From Blastomyces gilchristii SLH14081 (taxonomy: Eukaryota > Ascomycota > Eurotiomycetes > Onygenales > Ajellomycetaceae), in assembly GCF_000003855.2 (NCBI RefSeq), contig NW_003101668.1, positions 747,068 through 811,067 on the forward strand: a stretch of 64,000 nucleotides of DNA, given 5' to 3'. Every line of letters starts with the position of its first letter. Positions within the stretch are counted from its first letter, which is position 1. Made by a program: the position numbers and the translations under genes. Positions 24,850-37,800 of this stretch are shown in pieces. Under the pieces are notes generated by a model. That model saw only the letters and a program-made list of their open reading frames with translations, searched no databases and was not told the DNA's origin.

Positions 24850-27800
24850 TATCAAGAATATTCTCAATCTCTCACTCAAGCTCATTATCTTCTTCTATGA
24901 TGCCTGGTAACTGTCAGTCAGAAGTCAGTTGAGAAGAGAACAGATCAGTGACAGTGTAGCAGAGTAAGCTTATATAAAAGATATTATGAATTTCTGATAA
25001 TATATCAAGACAGTAGTTGTAGCTATCTAGAACTTCTATCATTTTATATCTAATGTGATGATAATCTAGTATATAAGAAGAATGTATGATTTGTATATTC
25101 TTGAGATTTAATTATACAAGATCTTCTATCTTATACTGCTCTGCAGAATCTCATCAGATATTAATTTAATCTTCTTGATCTTGTTTTACAGTTATTATAA
25201 AGGCCTCTGCTCAGTCACAGATATCTTAAAGCTTTATTACTATATTATCAGTGATTTGAATTGAACTGCAGAGATTCAGTGTGAACTGTATGATCTCTAG
25301 AAGATTTAATATCTTTATATAATAACTATGTATAAGGAAGAACAAGCTTATATCTGTTAAAATAGTATCTTAATCATTGATAGTAATCTCTGTGTGTAGA
25401 AGAAGATTATATCAATTATCTTATAAGTAATTACAGAACTTACAGAGATAATTCTTTATAGTCTGAATTATCTGTTCCAACACATCATCAGTCTCAGAGT
25501 AATAGACAGTTAATAGACAGTGTATAATCTTGAGAACTTGACAGATTCTTATTCAGAGAGTGCTTATAAATTAACAGTCTTAATCTAATACTATACATCT
25601 CAGTAATTCATATATCTAATAGAACAGACTCTGTAAAAAAGCTTCAGTAACTTGTTCAGTATTCATCTTATTACAAGATTTTAATATTATATCTTTACTT
25701 AATCAATTTATAATAATCAGAATATTTCTATAATTCTTACTCTTAGATAAATTAACAGTGAAGTTAATTACTACATCTTATCAGATTCTATCAGAGATAT
25801 TAAGTGATTTCAATAGATCTTTTCTACAGTTCTTTTATAAGATAACAGAAGAATAGTAATTATAGTTTCAGATAAAGTATCTGATACTGTTTAATATCTC
25901 AGATCAGTAGAACTCTTAGAAGAATATTCTATACAGTTATTCACAGTCTGAATAATCAGTTATATATAAATTATACATCTTTTGTATTATCTGAGTGTGT
26001 AAGAGTTCAGAGTGAGAGACTCAGTGTTATTTACAGAATTATAAAGTGTTATTATCATCAATTAAACATTCTGAGATATCAGTTCTTATACATAGTTCTG
26101 AGAGAAATCAAGATACTTCTTGATATACTGCTTCAGAGAGAGTCTGAAGAAGCTTATCAGTCTGAGCTGCTGTATACCACAGTTCATTCAGTGTAGAGAA
26201 AGTGAAGATATTAATATCAGTATCAGTTCAGAGAGAGAGTGTTCTAATTGAAGAAGTATATATAGTATTATAAGTTATTCTATCTTGATCAATCAATATC
26301 TTCAGATCTAAGAGTCAGTGTTCTCAGTTTATTCAGTATATATCTGTTACATCAGACAGTATATCTTATTCTTGTTATGAGAGAGTATCTGTTATCAAGT
26401 TCTGACTGCTGAGGCAGTAGTGTATTATAAAATGAAAGTGACTTAGAAGTTCAGATCATTGTATCTATTATTCAGTGAGTTTATAGATAATTATAAAGTA
26501 CTTGAGATTCTTATAATCTATGATTATCTTAAATTCAGAGATACTTCAGAGTTCAGAGTTTCATTCTTCTAGACAGTATATAATTATGAGAAGTTTCTTA
26601 TTATAGATCTCATAATTGCATTCAGTGAGACTCAGTTTCTTAGATATGAAGACATATGATTATAGAACATCTTTATTATTATATTATAATATCACTTCTT
26701 CTATTATATAATCAGAGAAATCAGCTTCAACAACTGTTTTATAATCAGAGTTAAATATTATTAGTAGAGAGATATTGATGAATATCTTCTTCATCTGTGT
26801 AAATGCAGCTTCAGTATTCACTAATTACTGAAATACTGAGTTCTTCTTAATGAGTTCTGTAAGTAATCTTACAATATCTGAGAAGTTTTATATAAATCAC
26901 TGATAGAAGTTAGCAAATCTGATGAAGCTTTGTATATCTTTCACAGTATATAAAGCTTCTTATTCAAGAATAATAAAGACTTTCTCAGAATTCATTTGAA
27001 TTCTCTTGCTCACTTCTACAATAAAAACCAGATATTTGATACTCTTGACTTCAAAATCACACTTATTAATATCAATTAATAGTTCTGCTTCTTATAGTCA
27101 TTGTAATATTCTCTGCACATACTCTTGATATTTCTTTCTGAATTCATCAGTGAAGATGAGAATGTCATCTAGATAAGCAGATATAAATTTATTAAGAAAG
27201 TCTCAGAGTGTTCAGTTGATATACTTCTGAAATGTACTGAGAGCATTGATCAGTTCAAAGAGTGTAATTACTCATTCAAAGAGATTATATTATATTCAGA
27301 ATGCTGTAAGTCACTCATCTTCTTCAGTAATGCAAATCTTATGAAACACAGTGATGATATCTAACTTTGTAAATCATTGAGCTTGTTCAATGTAAGCTAG
27401 AGTTTCATTGATAAGAGATAAAGAATAACAGTCTTTCTTTATTAATCTATTCAATTCTTAATAATTCATGCAGAACTGAAGTTCTTTATCTGATTTCTTT
27501 ACAAAGAGAATAGAGGCTGCAGCAGAAGAGTTGCTAATGTGTATAAATTTCTTATTCAACAGATTATTGAGTGTCTTTTGAAGAAGAAAGAGTTCATGTC
27601 AAAACATATTATAAAGAGAGTCTTATAACAGTTCAGAGTTCTTATCATTCTTTTTCTCTAACTTGATACTGTGATTCACTTCAGAACCTTGTAAGAAGAG
27701 TATGTTTATAATATTATCTTGTCAGAAGACATCTAGATATTCATGATATTATTGAGAGAGTTTCATACAAGAATCTATTGTTATAATATAGGATAACTTT

Positions 27801-28140
27801 TCTAGAGCCTTTTTGATATCAGTCAGACTGGTGGAATAGATTGCTACATGATCCCGCTGTCAGCGACTTCTTTTTCAGAGTATTTCGTACGCGTTGACAG
27901 AGATCTGTGTCAGGTTCATGACATCTGCATCATTGCTGTTCTTCAGCGCAGGTGTATGAATCGCTGAGGTGTAATGTCTTCTGCCACTGTTCTGTATAGT
28001 CTTGAGCTTGATAAGATGGCCATTCAATATCTGAAGCTGTGTGCAGAAGTCTTCATAAGTCTGGTCTTTATCTATGCTTACAAGGGCCTGTAAGAGTTTG
28101 AAAGTTAATGTCTTCTTGAGCATACTAATCTTCATTCAAT
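24850..28140 (-). pseudogene. Ty3-A copy 3 gag-pol with protease and zinc knuckle deleted
   Basis: The open segment 27875-28135 encodes the conserved capsid part (MKISMLKKTLTF...), ending ...DADVMNLTQISVNAYEIL. In copy 2 the two halves of that junction are 740 bp apart (ATGAAT at 13729 and ATGAAT at 14469), so the CCHC knuckle and the aspartic protease were removed between short direct repeats (TCATGAAT). Reverse transcriptase (about 27,500-27,120; YLDDILIF at about 27,170), RNase H and integrase (about 26,000-25,200) follow on the minus strand with many stops. The sequence around the junction, 27,840-28,180, is visibly less AT-converted than the rest. Confidence 0.8.
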
Positions 28141-29021
28141 TCTCTCAAGATTGATCACCTGCTTCTAGAATTTTGATGTTGAAATCGGGGATGAATGTTG
28201 TAAGAGAAGTGTTTCTCTGTCAGATACTCTGTAATCAATCTAATACTTTCTGTTGCATGTCAGTGTCTTGAAACAGAACATCAAGATATTTGATAATATT
28301 GTCAGATATTCACAACACTGATTCACATGCTTTCATTCATGAATGAAACTTCTGTTTCATATAATTCTTTAATTATTCATTGATATATCAATCTTGATTG
28401 ATTAATAAACTGATGACATCTTCATTTACACTCAGTTTCACAAGCATTTTCATCCTCTATAATGAGTAGAGAGTGAGATCAGAAGTATTGAAATATGCAG
28501 AAGTATTTAAGTATTCTTTCAGTGCTTTTGTATTTGATTCTGTAGATGTTGAAATTGCATGAATTAATTGTTGAATCTCTTTGTATTGAAGTTGTTAAGT
28601 TGTGTGCATGTCTACTATTCATTGTTATTGTAATTTCAACATTACTCAGAGTCACTGTGATATTATCTCTATACTTGTACTTGAGAGTTCTCTCATATTA
28701 TCATTAGACATGATTATATTATTTTATCAGATGTGTAATTGTATAAATATCTTATATATCTGAGTGTCAAAACTCTCAGATCTTTCACTGATATTCTCTT
28801 ATAAAATCTTACTCTCTTTATAAGATTTTGTTACAGAGTCAGAGTGACTGATGAGTAAGCTTCTATCTGAGAACTCAGTGATTACTTAACTGTTTAACTG
28901 TTTCTCTATTTCTTACACATTGTTACATGTTCAGATATTTCTTGATAAATAATTGTTTCTAATAAGAAGATAATGTGTGAATAATCATTTTCTAATAAGA
29001 AGATGATGAATGTTTTTCTAG

Positions 29022-29384
29022 TGTAAGAGGCCTACACTGAATAGATCAGTATAATATATAGATCTTATATAACAAAGAGAAAAATGTTGGAGAAGAAAAA
29101 GGAAGAGAAAGTGTGAGAATCAGTGATTGAAGTAGATATTTATACACATATATGGTGATGTACACAGTGAAGCTTCGGGGCGGAAGAATCTATACACGTT
29201 CATGATGGCTGAGGATCAGTGATTGAGAATGGCCGAGAATCGGAGCGTACGCATTCATGGCGGCTGAGGATCAGTGATCAAGAATGGCCGCGAATCGGAG
29301 TGTACGCATTCGAGAATGAAGCAGTTGGAATCTGTGAAGTGTAACAGAATAGTCTATATGATTGATCGGGCGCAGCCCGTCACA
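29022..29384 (-). repeat. Ty3-A copy 3, 5' LTR with 55-bp internal duplication
   Basis: The duplicated units (GGCTGAGGATCAGTG ... GAATCGGAG, twice) are plain at about 29,205-29,315. This LTR keeps many CG sites in its right half (CGGGGCGGAAG, GGCCGAGAATCGG). It is followed by the target duplication GATTT. Confidence 0.9.
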
Positions 29385-30331
29385 GATTTAATCATTGAGA
29401 AGTTCTGATCACTATTAATAGATTTCTTCACTTCAGAGAAGATGTGAGATAAGATGATTATTACAGTCACAGAACTGCTTAATCTTATATCAATCTCAAC
29501 AATATTATATAGAGACTCTGAAAACACAAAGCTGATTACACTGTATAAGGCCTGGCTTGAAGCTCTACTCTCTGTATGCGGCATTTACTGATGAGGTTGC
29601 AAAGCATTCTTGAAGATAGTTCTCAAGCTCATCAATAAGATGGCTTCCTGTTTCAAAGAGTTGATTTTTGTGAAATATAATGATTTTATCAATTATAGAT
29701 TGATGAACTTCTTCAACAGGCATTTATACATATTAAAAGATATCATCTTTCAGAAGAATCTTCATCTTGTCAATTCATCAATATCAACTACTACACATAA
29801 CTCAAAGATTCTATTCAATGCAGCTTATAAAGTGACTGCAGTGATTTCTTCAGCAATATCAGATCTATTCACTACAGTCTGTCAAGAGACTGCAGTAATT
29901 TCTGATTCATCAATTGATAATCTGTGCATTGATAAGGAAATCTGACCTGAGTGTTTATTATTTCTCATACTCACTAATAATTGATGAATTGACTATAATA
30001 TCTTCACAAGAATATCTATCTTTTTAATGCAGAATAAACTGAATTTTTCAGAACTCACAGTTGAATCTGATAATTCTCTGACATCTACAAGGAATATCAC
30101 TATAGTGAAGAATTAACAGTGAGAAAATCTTCAGTGAGAGACAGTCTTGAAGATCTACTCACTGATTCTGAGATTGCTGCACTTTCAATTCTGAAAAACC
30201 TCACACATGTCAAAGCTTTCATAGAATGAAAGTATTATTACAAGATCTGTGTTAAAGAGATTAACTGTTTGAAACAGATAGAGGTCTGATAACTGATTGA
30301 GAGAATATTATAAATGAGTATTCTCTGCAGT
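29385..30331 (+). pseudogene. Copia-A integrase C-part and reverse transcriptase N-part, inactivated
   Basis: The integrase resumes after Ty3-A copy 3 with RLIDLIIEK. The open segment 29610-29945 begins within the copia GCKAFLKI box (just upstream) and reads NKMASCFKELIFVKYNDFINYRL, equivalent to the family segment ending in a G-YR pattern. The link region up to 30331 leads toward the reverse transcriptase start and is cut by Ty3-B. Confidence 0.75.
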
Positions 30332-30497
30332 TGTAATTCAAAGGTTTCTCACCCAGCGTACGATTACAGGCGTACGCCGGCTTCTTATATATTGTACGCT
30401 AAATTAATTAGTGGCTGCTATGGCCCTTTTACATTTGTAAGCAAGTTCAGAAGCAGCTGTGTTATTATTCAACAGTTGTACATTCTTCTGAATCACA
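30332..30497 (-). repeat. Ty3-B 3' LTR
   Basis: It starts TGTAATTCAAAGG and ends TTCTTCTGAATCACA. Its left half keeps CACCCAGCGTACGATTACAG, its right half is mutated (GTTATTATTCAACAG). The partner 46532-46697 shows the opposite pattern. Confidence 0.9.
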
Positions 30498-33150
30498 TTC
30501 TCTCTCATCAGATTCAGTCACACTCACATGATTATAATGTCTGCCCTAGCTTCATGTGAATTAGCATATCACTAGTGTTTGTGATTATGTAACCTATCTC
30601 TGATTCAGCTAGCATTCTGTGTACACTCTCACAAAGAAACTTTCACTATATTACATTACTTATTCACTAACTTTTCTCATTCTTTAATTATCTTCTTCAT
30701 CATTGTCATCATTGAACATTATCATTATTTCATTCAAGATTACTGCCTCTTCTTCTGTTTAACACCTTCTATTTATTTATCTATTACATTATATGTGTTT
30801 CTGATGATGATTTCTTATTCTCATAATAAGTATCATTGTAGTACTCATATCAGGCAGTTTATTAGCAGTAAGTATAATATGTTATAAAATATGATCAGAC
30901 TTATTTATCTTCTAATAATCACTAGAACATATTATTGTGAATAATACATCTTCTTCATCTTCTTATACACTCTTGATTATTTTTCTTCTTAACAGCTTCT
31001 AATTGTGTTTTCTAACACAATTTTGCATGAACACAGATGCTGATGTTTGTTTTTATTTATGTAGAATTTTCATACATTGACAGATTTATATCTGTCAATG
31101 ATAGTGAACTCAATGTTGAATCATTAATCAAGAACTTGAAGAACATGATAATAAAGAAATTATCTATATTATATATGACTGAGTCTTCTGTGTTTCTCTC
31201 AACTTCTTCTACTACTATTTCTTTCTCTGTCACTTTCTCTCAATCTTCTACATCTGTCTCTGTGTCTAGTTCTCCCGCTTCTGCTATCTCTGTTTCTGTG
31301 ATTCTTACTTCTGCTACTTCTGCTCTCTCTGATTTTACTGTCTCTACTTTTATTATCAGCTGTCCCTGTTTCAAGAAGATGTTGTGTAGACTTAATAAAT
31401 CATATTTATCAGTGTGTATACTCTCATCTTTCTTACTGACTTCTAGAATGATTTATTGTATGAAGACTGTGTATAATATGACTATCTGAAGCTCAGTCAC
31501 AGACACTGATTATTACATTTATTTTAAATATTTATGATGAGATAATCATTTATTTATATCAGAGAATCATCTTTCTCTTTAACAGTATTAAGATTATAAG
31601 TCTTTTTCTTTTTCATCTTTTCTTTCTGATGCTGATTTTTCTGTTCTTAGAAAAAATCATTATAAGTTTTACTGTGTATGAAGTCATGATATTCATAGAC
31701 ATTAAGAAACTTTTCATAACTGTTAAATTCAATATTGCAGATACATTCACTCTGATAAATTTCTTTAAGATGATAGATCTATATCAGTCTATTCTCTGAT
31801 ATCTATCATCTGACTTTGTAGTGCAGATGAAAGCTATTCATGTTTTCAGAAATGAGAATGTGAATATCATACTTTTTTACACTCACAGGTGTGAGACTTA
31901 TATGTCTTGTCTGAGATATCACTGTGAGAATAAGCTGTTTACATACTGTGTTCTGCTTTCTGTATTCTCTCATATTCTTCTCTCTCTTTCTGAGAAGTCT
32001 TGTATATGTTGTAATTATATATACAATTCTAAGATCAGTAAATGTTTATTTGATAATTATTATCTCTACTTTTTACAGTTTTGTATGCTAATAATAGTTC
32101 TTAGTTACTTCAGTGACTGAGATTATTCTAATTGAAGATGATAATACTGCTGAGACTACTTTCTTCTGCTTTCAAGCTTCTTTCAGTGCTTTCTCTCTCT
32201 CTTCTGTAGAGAAGATTGTGTGCACACTGAGTTATAAGTATTCAGCTCTGATTAGCTTCTGCTGTCATTTATCTAATTCTGTGTCTTCTTCTTCTTCTGT
32301 TTCTTTCATCTTTATTTTCCCTGCTCTGACTTCTAATTCTGTGAATTCTGTGCTCTTCTTCAATTTTTCTACATAAACATGTACACATTTCTATATTGGC
32401 ATTTCAGTCAATCTTGTGATAAATGATATTAATGTTGTACACAGAGTGGTAGAGAAATCAGAGATGTGTATAGTGTTGTTGTAAGAGTGACTTACAGCTC
32501 TTGAATTCCTTGCAGATCTTAAGTTTTGAGATTTTCTTTGTTTTTGATGTTTTTCAGATGATGTGACATTGAAAATAGATTAAATGTGTGATGTATGAAA
32601 AGAAATGAAGTGTGTATAATAACATTTATCTTTTATAGCTGACTCTTACAGTTAATGATCAATTCATTTCTCTTTTCTTACACTTTTTCTTTATCTGCTA
32701 GTCACTACTCTTACATGACCTCTATATGATACAGTGTTCAGTGACTCAGTTCAGCAGCTTTTATCTTTTGTAATTCTGTCTCATGCATTATACTGTCTCT
32801 TTTCACCTGCTCAGATCACTATAGTGAACAGTCTATTAAAACTAATCTCACTCAATCTGAGTGTTCTCAGAGATTGAGATGACTTGATTTCATATATTCA
32901 CAGATGTTTCAGATGCTTCATTCTCTGTTATCTCTGCAATTGAACTGATATAAACAGTTAAATTCAACTCTGAATTTCTTTTTCTTCTGTAATCTGATTC
33001 ATGTGTAAGTCTGTTACTTTGAGACTGTTCTTTGCTATGTTACACTCATTATCTGCAGTATGTTATTATATGACTAGCTACAGTCTTATCACTTATTAAA
33101 GTATGATATTCATCTGATTTCTTCATTTCTTCTCATTCTTTTCTTATAAT
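30498..33150 (-). pseudogene. Ty3-B region between integrase and 3' LTR, possible extra reading frame
   Basis: On the minus strand this part reads as a charged, coiled-coil-like polypeptide, clearest at about 32,380-32,130 (EKLKKSTEFTELEV, then QQKLIRAEYL, then STEERESTERSLKAEER) and as an acidic Val/Glu/Thr-rich stretch at about 31,360-31,150, with several stops. It is not a recognised Ty3 domain. It may be an additional frame downstream of integrase, or an unrecognised older insertion. Plus-strand open segments here look like antisense shadows. Confidence 0.4.
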
Positions 33151-34509
33151 CATGAAAAGATTAAAATAAGTGAGATTATCTGATTTGTAAGTATCTATAA
33201 TTTCTCTTACTTTCTGAGACTTTTCAATTATAAGTCTCTTCTTTTTCAACACTGATGATAGTGCTGTAGATGATTATAATCTGCTCAGATCTTATATCTT
33301 CATCTTCATAAGATGTGAATCATTTATTAAGTTATATAAGATCTGTTTCTCTGATTCCTTCAATGTGTAAGTTTTCAGAGAATGTGATTTGAGTATTTTA
33401 TAGAGTTTAAATCATCTAAATTGAAACTTCTCAGAACTCTCATTGTATATGAGAACTCATATTCTCATCTTAAGACTCAATTTCTTAACTAGTGAGTCTT
33501 GTATTCTTTTCAATTGAATTGCTCAGCTCAGAAGTAACTTATTAGCTTTTGCATGTATATGACTGATCTCTTTCAATCTTGATTCTGTGTCTGCAACTGT
33601 TGTATCTGCAACTGCTACTGCTGTGTCTGCAACTACTGTTTCTTTTCTCACCTTTTCTGAAGCATTCTCTGAGATGCATGAATGCAATTTATATAACAGA
33701 TAGAGGAATGAACACTTGAAGACTGCATACTGCTGAATTTGTGTGACTAATAGTATCTGACTGAGATATTCATCTCATAATCTTATAGGCTTGCTCACTA
33801 GATATTTCATCAGTATGTTGCTCAAGATTTCATTCAAGTGTTTTATCTTTCTGTTTATTTATGAATAATGTAATGTTGTTCTATAATGTCTTGTCTGTAA
33901 CTGACTCATGAAATGTCTCACTACTTCTTCTATGAGATTCACACTGTTATCAGTTAGAATCTCATACAGTATTTCATAGTTGATATAGATTTCATTATAT
34001 AGAAACTTTATTATTATCTTCTCTATCATCTCTGAAACTGCTTTTGCAACTGATCAGTCAGTAGCATAATCAATAGCAGTGATTATTCATCAATTTTCAT
34101 TTAGTGTTTGTAGTAGTATATCTATGAGATTCATCTCTTATTATTTAAATAATTGTATTATACACTTCATCTGATATTACACTTTCTCATATTCTAATCC
34201 TTTCTTAGATTCTTTCATGACCTGATAATTCAGGCATTCATAAGTGTACATCTGAATGTTCTCAGTCATGCTTGACCAGTATACTCTTGATTTGAGTACA
34301 CTCATGAGTTCAGAGCTTTCTAAGTGACTGAATTCCTTGTATATGTAAGTCACTAAGTCATGTCTAAATAAATATTCTAGATAGAGAGCTTCTGCATATT
34401 CTAGATCACCGTAAAGTATAACATTATTTTTTAATTTTCTCAGCTTGAAGTTCAGAAGCATCGCTTCTATCACTTTTATAAGATACTTATTATCTGACAT
34501 CTTGCTGTT
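33150..34509 (-). pseudogene. Ty3-B integrase, C-terminal part downstream of the LINE insertion
   Basis: The open segment 34177-34533 (its first codons come from the LINE tail) contains the zinc-binding pattern: HDLVTYIYKEFSH, then YWSSM, then YECLNYQVMK, matching H-x-H...C-x2-C of Ty3 integrases. The catalytic core follows (AIDYATD, then EILTDNSVN for the SDNG box, near 34,080-33,930). The C-terminal domain reads LKEISHIHAKANK to about 33,300. VADT repeats near 33,590-33,640 are a low-complexity insert. Confidence 0.75.
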
Positions 34510-34889
34510 ATTATTATTATTATTATTCTTCAATTATAGATGTATGCAGTCAGAGACTATGACATCTACCTGAGAACTTTTAGTTCTCAGGGTTTTTCCT
34601 ATATCTGTAAAGTTAACTATTATACATTCATCAATTTCAGATATGCAAAATCAGAAAATTCCAGCCCAGAATACAAAAACTGTTTACAAATTGCAGTGTT
34701 TTAACATCTTCTGATACTTTGAAATCATTTGACAATATCATGACAAAGGAAAAGAGAAAGAGAACACAGTCTTAAAGATAGACACATTAAATAGATAGAT
34801 AGAAAGGAATTGAAAGAAAGAGATAAAGTAAAGAGAGACTGTAATAAAACAAATTATTAAAAGATAGTGTATAGCTGTTTTAACAGACT

Positions 34890-37800
34890 ATATCTGATTG
34901 ATTTCCTCCTCTTCATATTCAGATAATTCTGAATTTAGTCATTTTCTTGTAGCTGCTTGAGTTTCTGATAGAAAGTCTATTAAGTATTTAATTCCTGTCT
35001 CAGTTGAGAATAAGAATCTCATATTTAATTGATTTAGATTATACTTCTCTTTCAATCTAGCTCTGAGACTATTGTATAATGCACAGTGCATTACAATATG
35101 CTCAGAATTCTCATTTGCATTGCAGAATGAGCATTCTATTGAGTCAAATCTATCATCAAATCTTTGTATATAAGATTTGAAATAGCCATGTTCTAGTTTC
35201 AGCTGTATTATAGATGAGAATATTTTCTTTTTACATTTAATTGAACAAGATTTTCACTTGGGTTTTGTTTCAAATCTTGAATAATATATACTCTTCTTTT
35301 TTTCTGCCAGCTTTCATTTCACTTATCTAAACAAAATTCTTTTATTCTTCTCTTTATAAAAGACCAGAACATAATTTTTTGAATAGATCTGCTTAATTCT
35401 GCACTTCTTTTTACAGCTGAATTAGTCAATTCATTGTCATGAATATTCATATGAGCAGGAACCTAATGCAGATGAATTATCAGCTTTGATATTCTTCTCT
35501 TTTGAATTTTCAAAACAGAGTTTAAGATCAGTTCAAGATTCATTTGATCATTATGAATCTGACTATTTCTAAGTCTTTTTAAAGCAGCTTGACTATCAGA
35601 GAATATTCATATCTGTTTCAAACTATTTTCTCTTTTATGAGATTTTATTTCTATGAGTTTGAAAGCTTTCACTATTTCAAATAGTTCAGCATCAAAGACT
35701 TCAGATTCACAGTCTAGATTTCAGAAATCTGAGATAAAATTGATATTATCTTCAGTATAAGCAATGCCTGTGCCTAATCTATTCAGGTTCTCATTTTTTG
35801 AGTCATCTGAATAAATCAGAATAGAGTCTTTTATATTAATTGTAGAAATTCTCTTCAAATGCTGTTCATATTCTTTCTCTTTTAATAGTTCACTTACTTA
35901 TAAGTCTATAAGAGATTCAAGATTTTCTTTTCAGAAAGATAACTTCTCATGATTCACTTTTTCAATATTTAAAGAAGAAAATTGATTTTTAATCAGAGAG
36001 CATAGTCTGTAAAGTTGAGAAGACATTTTCTTTGAAGAATTATTTTCATTTCAATTAAGAAATCTATTTCAATCCAGTTCATTTCCAGAGTTAATTGATG
36101 AAAATGAAGAAGAGACTCTTTCTCTGATTATATAATTTAAGCTCATCTTTATAACTCTCAGTGTATAGTTTATACAGGCCTTTTTAAATCTAATAGCAGA
36201 AGAAGGAATTGAAGCTTCAATTTTCATTACTTTAGTAAAAGATGATTTGAATGCTTCTAGAATTCTTCTCAAGACTCTGTTTTACAGACTTTGAAAGAGT
36301 TCAGTGAAATTCTCTTGATTATTTTATTAAACTTGAACTTCATAATCAGCTACTGATGTAATACAGGCTACATATAACTGTCTCATAGCCTGGAAGAATA
36401 GACCTCTCTCTGTATTTAATAGTCTGATTATGTTGTTCAATAGCCTTTCTACCTTGACAGTTCTTTGTTAAATGTGATATTTAAAATTCAACTTAGAGTT
36501 TAATTATACTTCTANNNNNNNNNNNNNNNNNNNNNNNNNNNNNNNNNNNNNNNNNNNNNNNNNNNNNNNNNNNNNNNNNNNNNNNNNNNNNNNNNNNNNN
36601 NNNNNNNNNNNNNNTTTTATTCTATTAAATTGAATTTAATTGATATCTACTCTAATAAAGATTTTCTTTACAGCTTCTTCAATAATTTTCAAATTTTCTT
36701 TAATAGTTTTTGAGCTGTAGACTAGATCAATATCATTCATATAACTCAGAGATTACACTATTCTCATATTTCTATTTTTGAATAGATATGCAGTATATAT
36801 TACAAATAAAATAGATGAGATTGAAGATTCTTGTGATACTTCTATTTTTATCTCAGTCTTATCTTATTTCATTTCATTAAAGAAAAGTTATATAATTCTT
36901 TTAGATATAAAACAGTTAACTTATTTTATTAGAGAAAGTGACATTTTTAACATCTTCAAAGTCTGAATTAACTTTGACTTTGAAACATGATTAAATACTT
37001 CTTTTATGTTAATAAAAACTGCAGTTGAGATCAGATCTTCATGCTTTGCTATTTAAATATTATAAATAACTGAGAGAATAGTGTTAATTATAGAACATTA
37101 TTTTCTATCTCTTATTTATTCACTGAATAAAAAAGAGTTATTAATAGAGCTTATAAAAGCTAGTTAAGTAGCTATTATCTTTTTCAAAATCTTTTCTAGA
37201 CAGTTTAATAGAGATATTACTCTATATAACTTAGAAATTGAAGTTTTTTTATTAGGTTTTATAAGAATCACTCCAGTAGCTTCTCTTCAGCATTCAGAAT
37301 GATATTTATTTTTCAAGAGATTGAAAAAGAGCTCAAAATATTCATTCTTTAAGTACAAATATGTATTTTGAATAATCAAGTGATTAATTGAATCAGGCTC
37401 TGCAGCAGTTTTAACAGAACTTGAGAAGATAGCTAACTTTAATTCATCTTATGTAAGATCAGGCCATTCTCAGTTATTTTCATCAATGTAGTTGAGAAGT
37501 GATATATTCTCTTTCTCTGAATCTGAATCTGAATCTGATGAGTTCTGAAAGAGAATTCTCATAAAAGCTTGATATTTTTCCTCAAAAGAGTTTACTGTAT
37601 ATGATTCATTCTGAAACTCATATTCTAAGGCTGAAAGTTTTGCTACACTTCTTGTTTTAGTATAGTTAAAAGCTTTAAAAACTTTCTTCTCTTATACTTC
37701 TTTAAGAAATTTATTCCAGCAGTCTGTTTTAGCTCTTTTAATATCTGAAAAATATTCATTTCTGATAGCTTTGAACTCTTTATCAGAAATTATATCATTC

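Larger units (their letters stand above)
24350..29384 (-). mobile_element. Ty3-A copy 3: chromovirus with internal deletion
   Basis: Two 363-bp LTRs (24350-24712, 29022-29384) flank a 4309-bp internal region; the target duplication is GATTT (24345-24349 and 29385-29389). The LTRs are 55 bp longer than in copies 1 and 2 because a 55-bp segment is tandemly duplicated. The internal region is about 700 bp shorter because the gag zinc knuckle and the protease are missing. It is inserted in the integrase gene of Copia-A, which resumes at 29385. Confidence 0.93.

Noticed and set aside
31037..32376. Three successive plus-strand open frames, Ser/Thr- and Phe-rich
   Set aside because: They are antisense to the decayed minus-strand tail of Ty3-B; C-to-T change on one strand leaves the other strand open and produces Ser/Phe-rich shadows.
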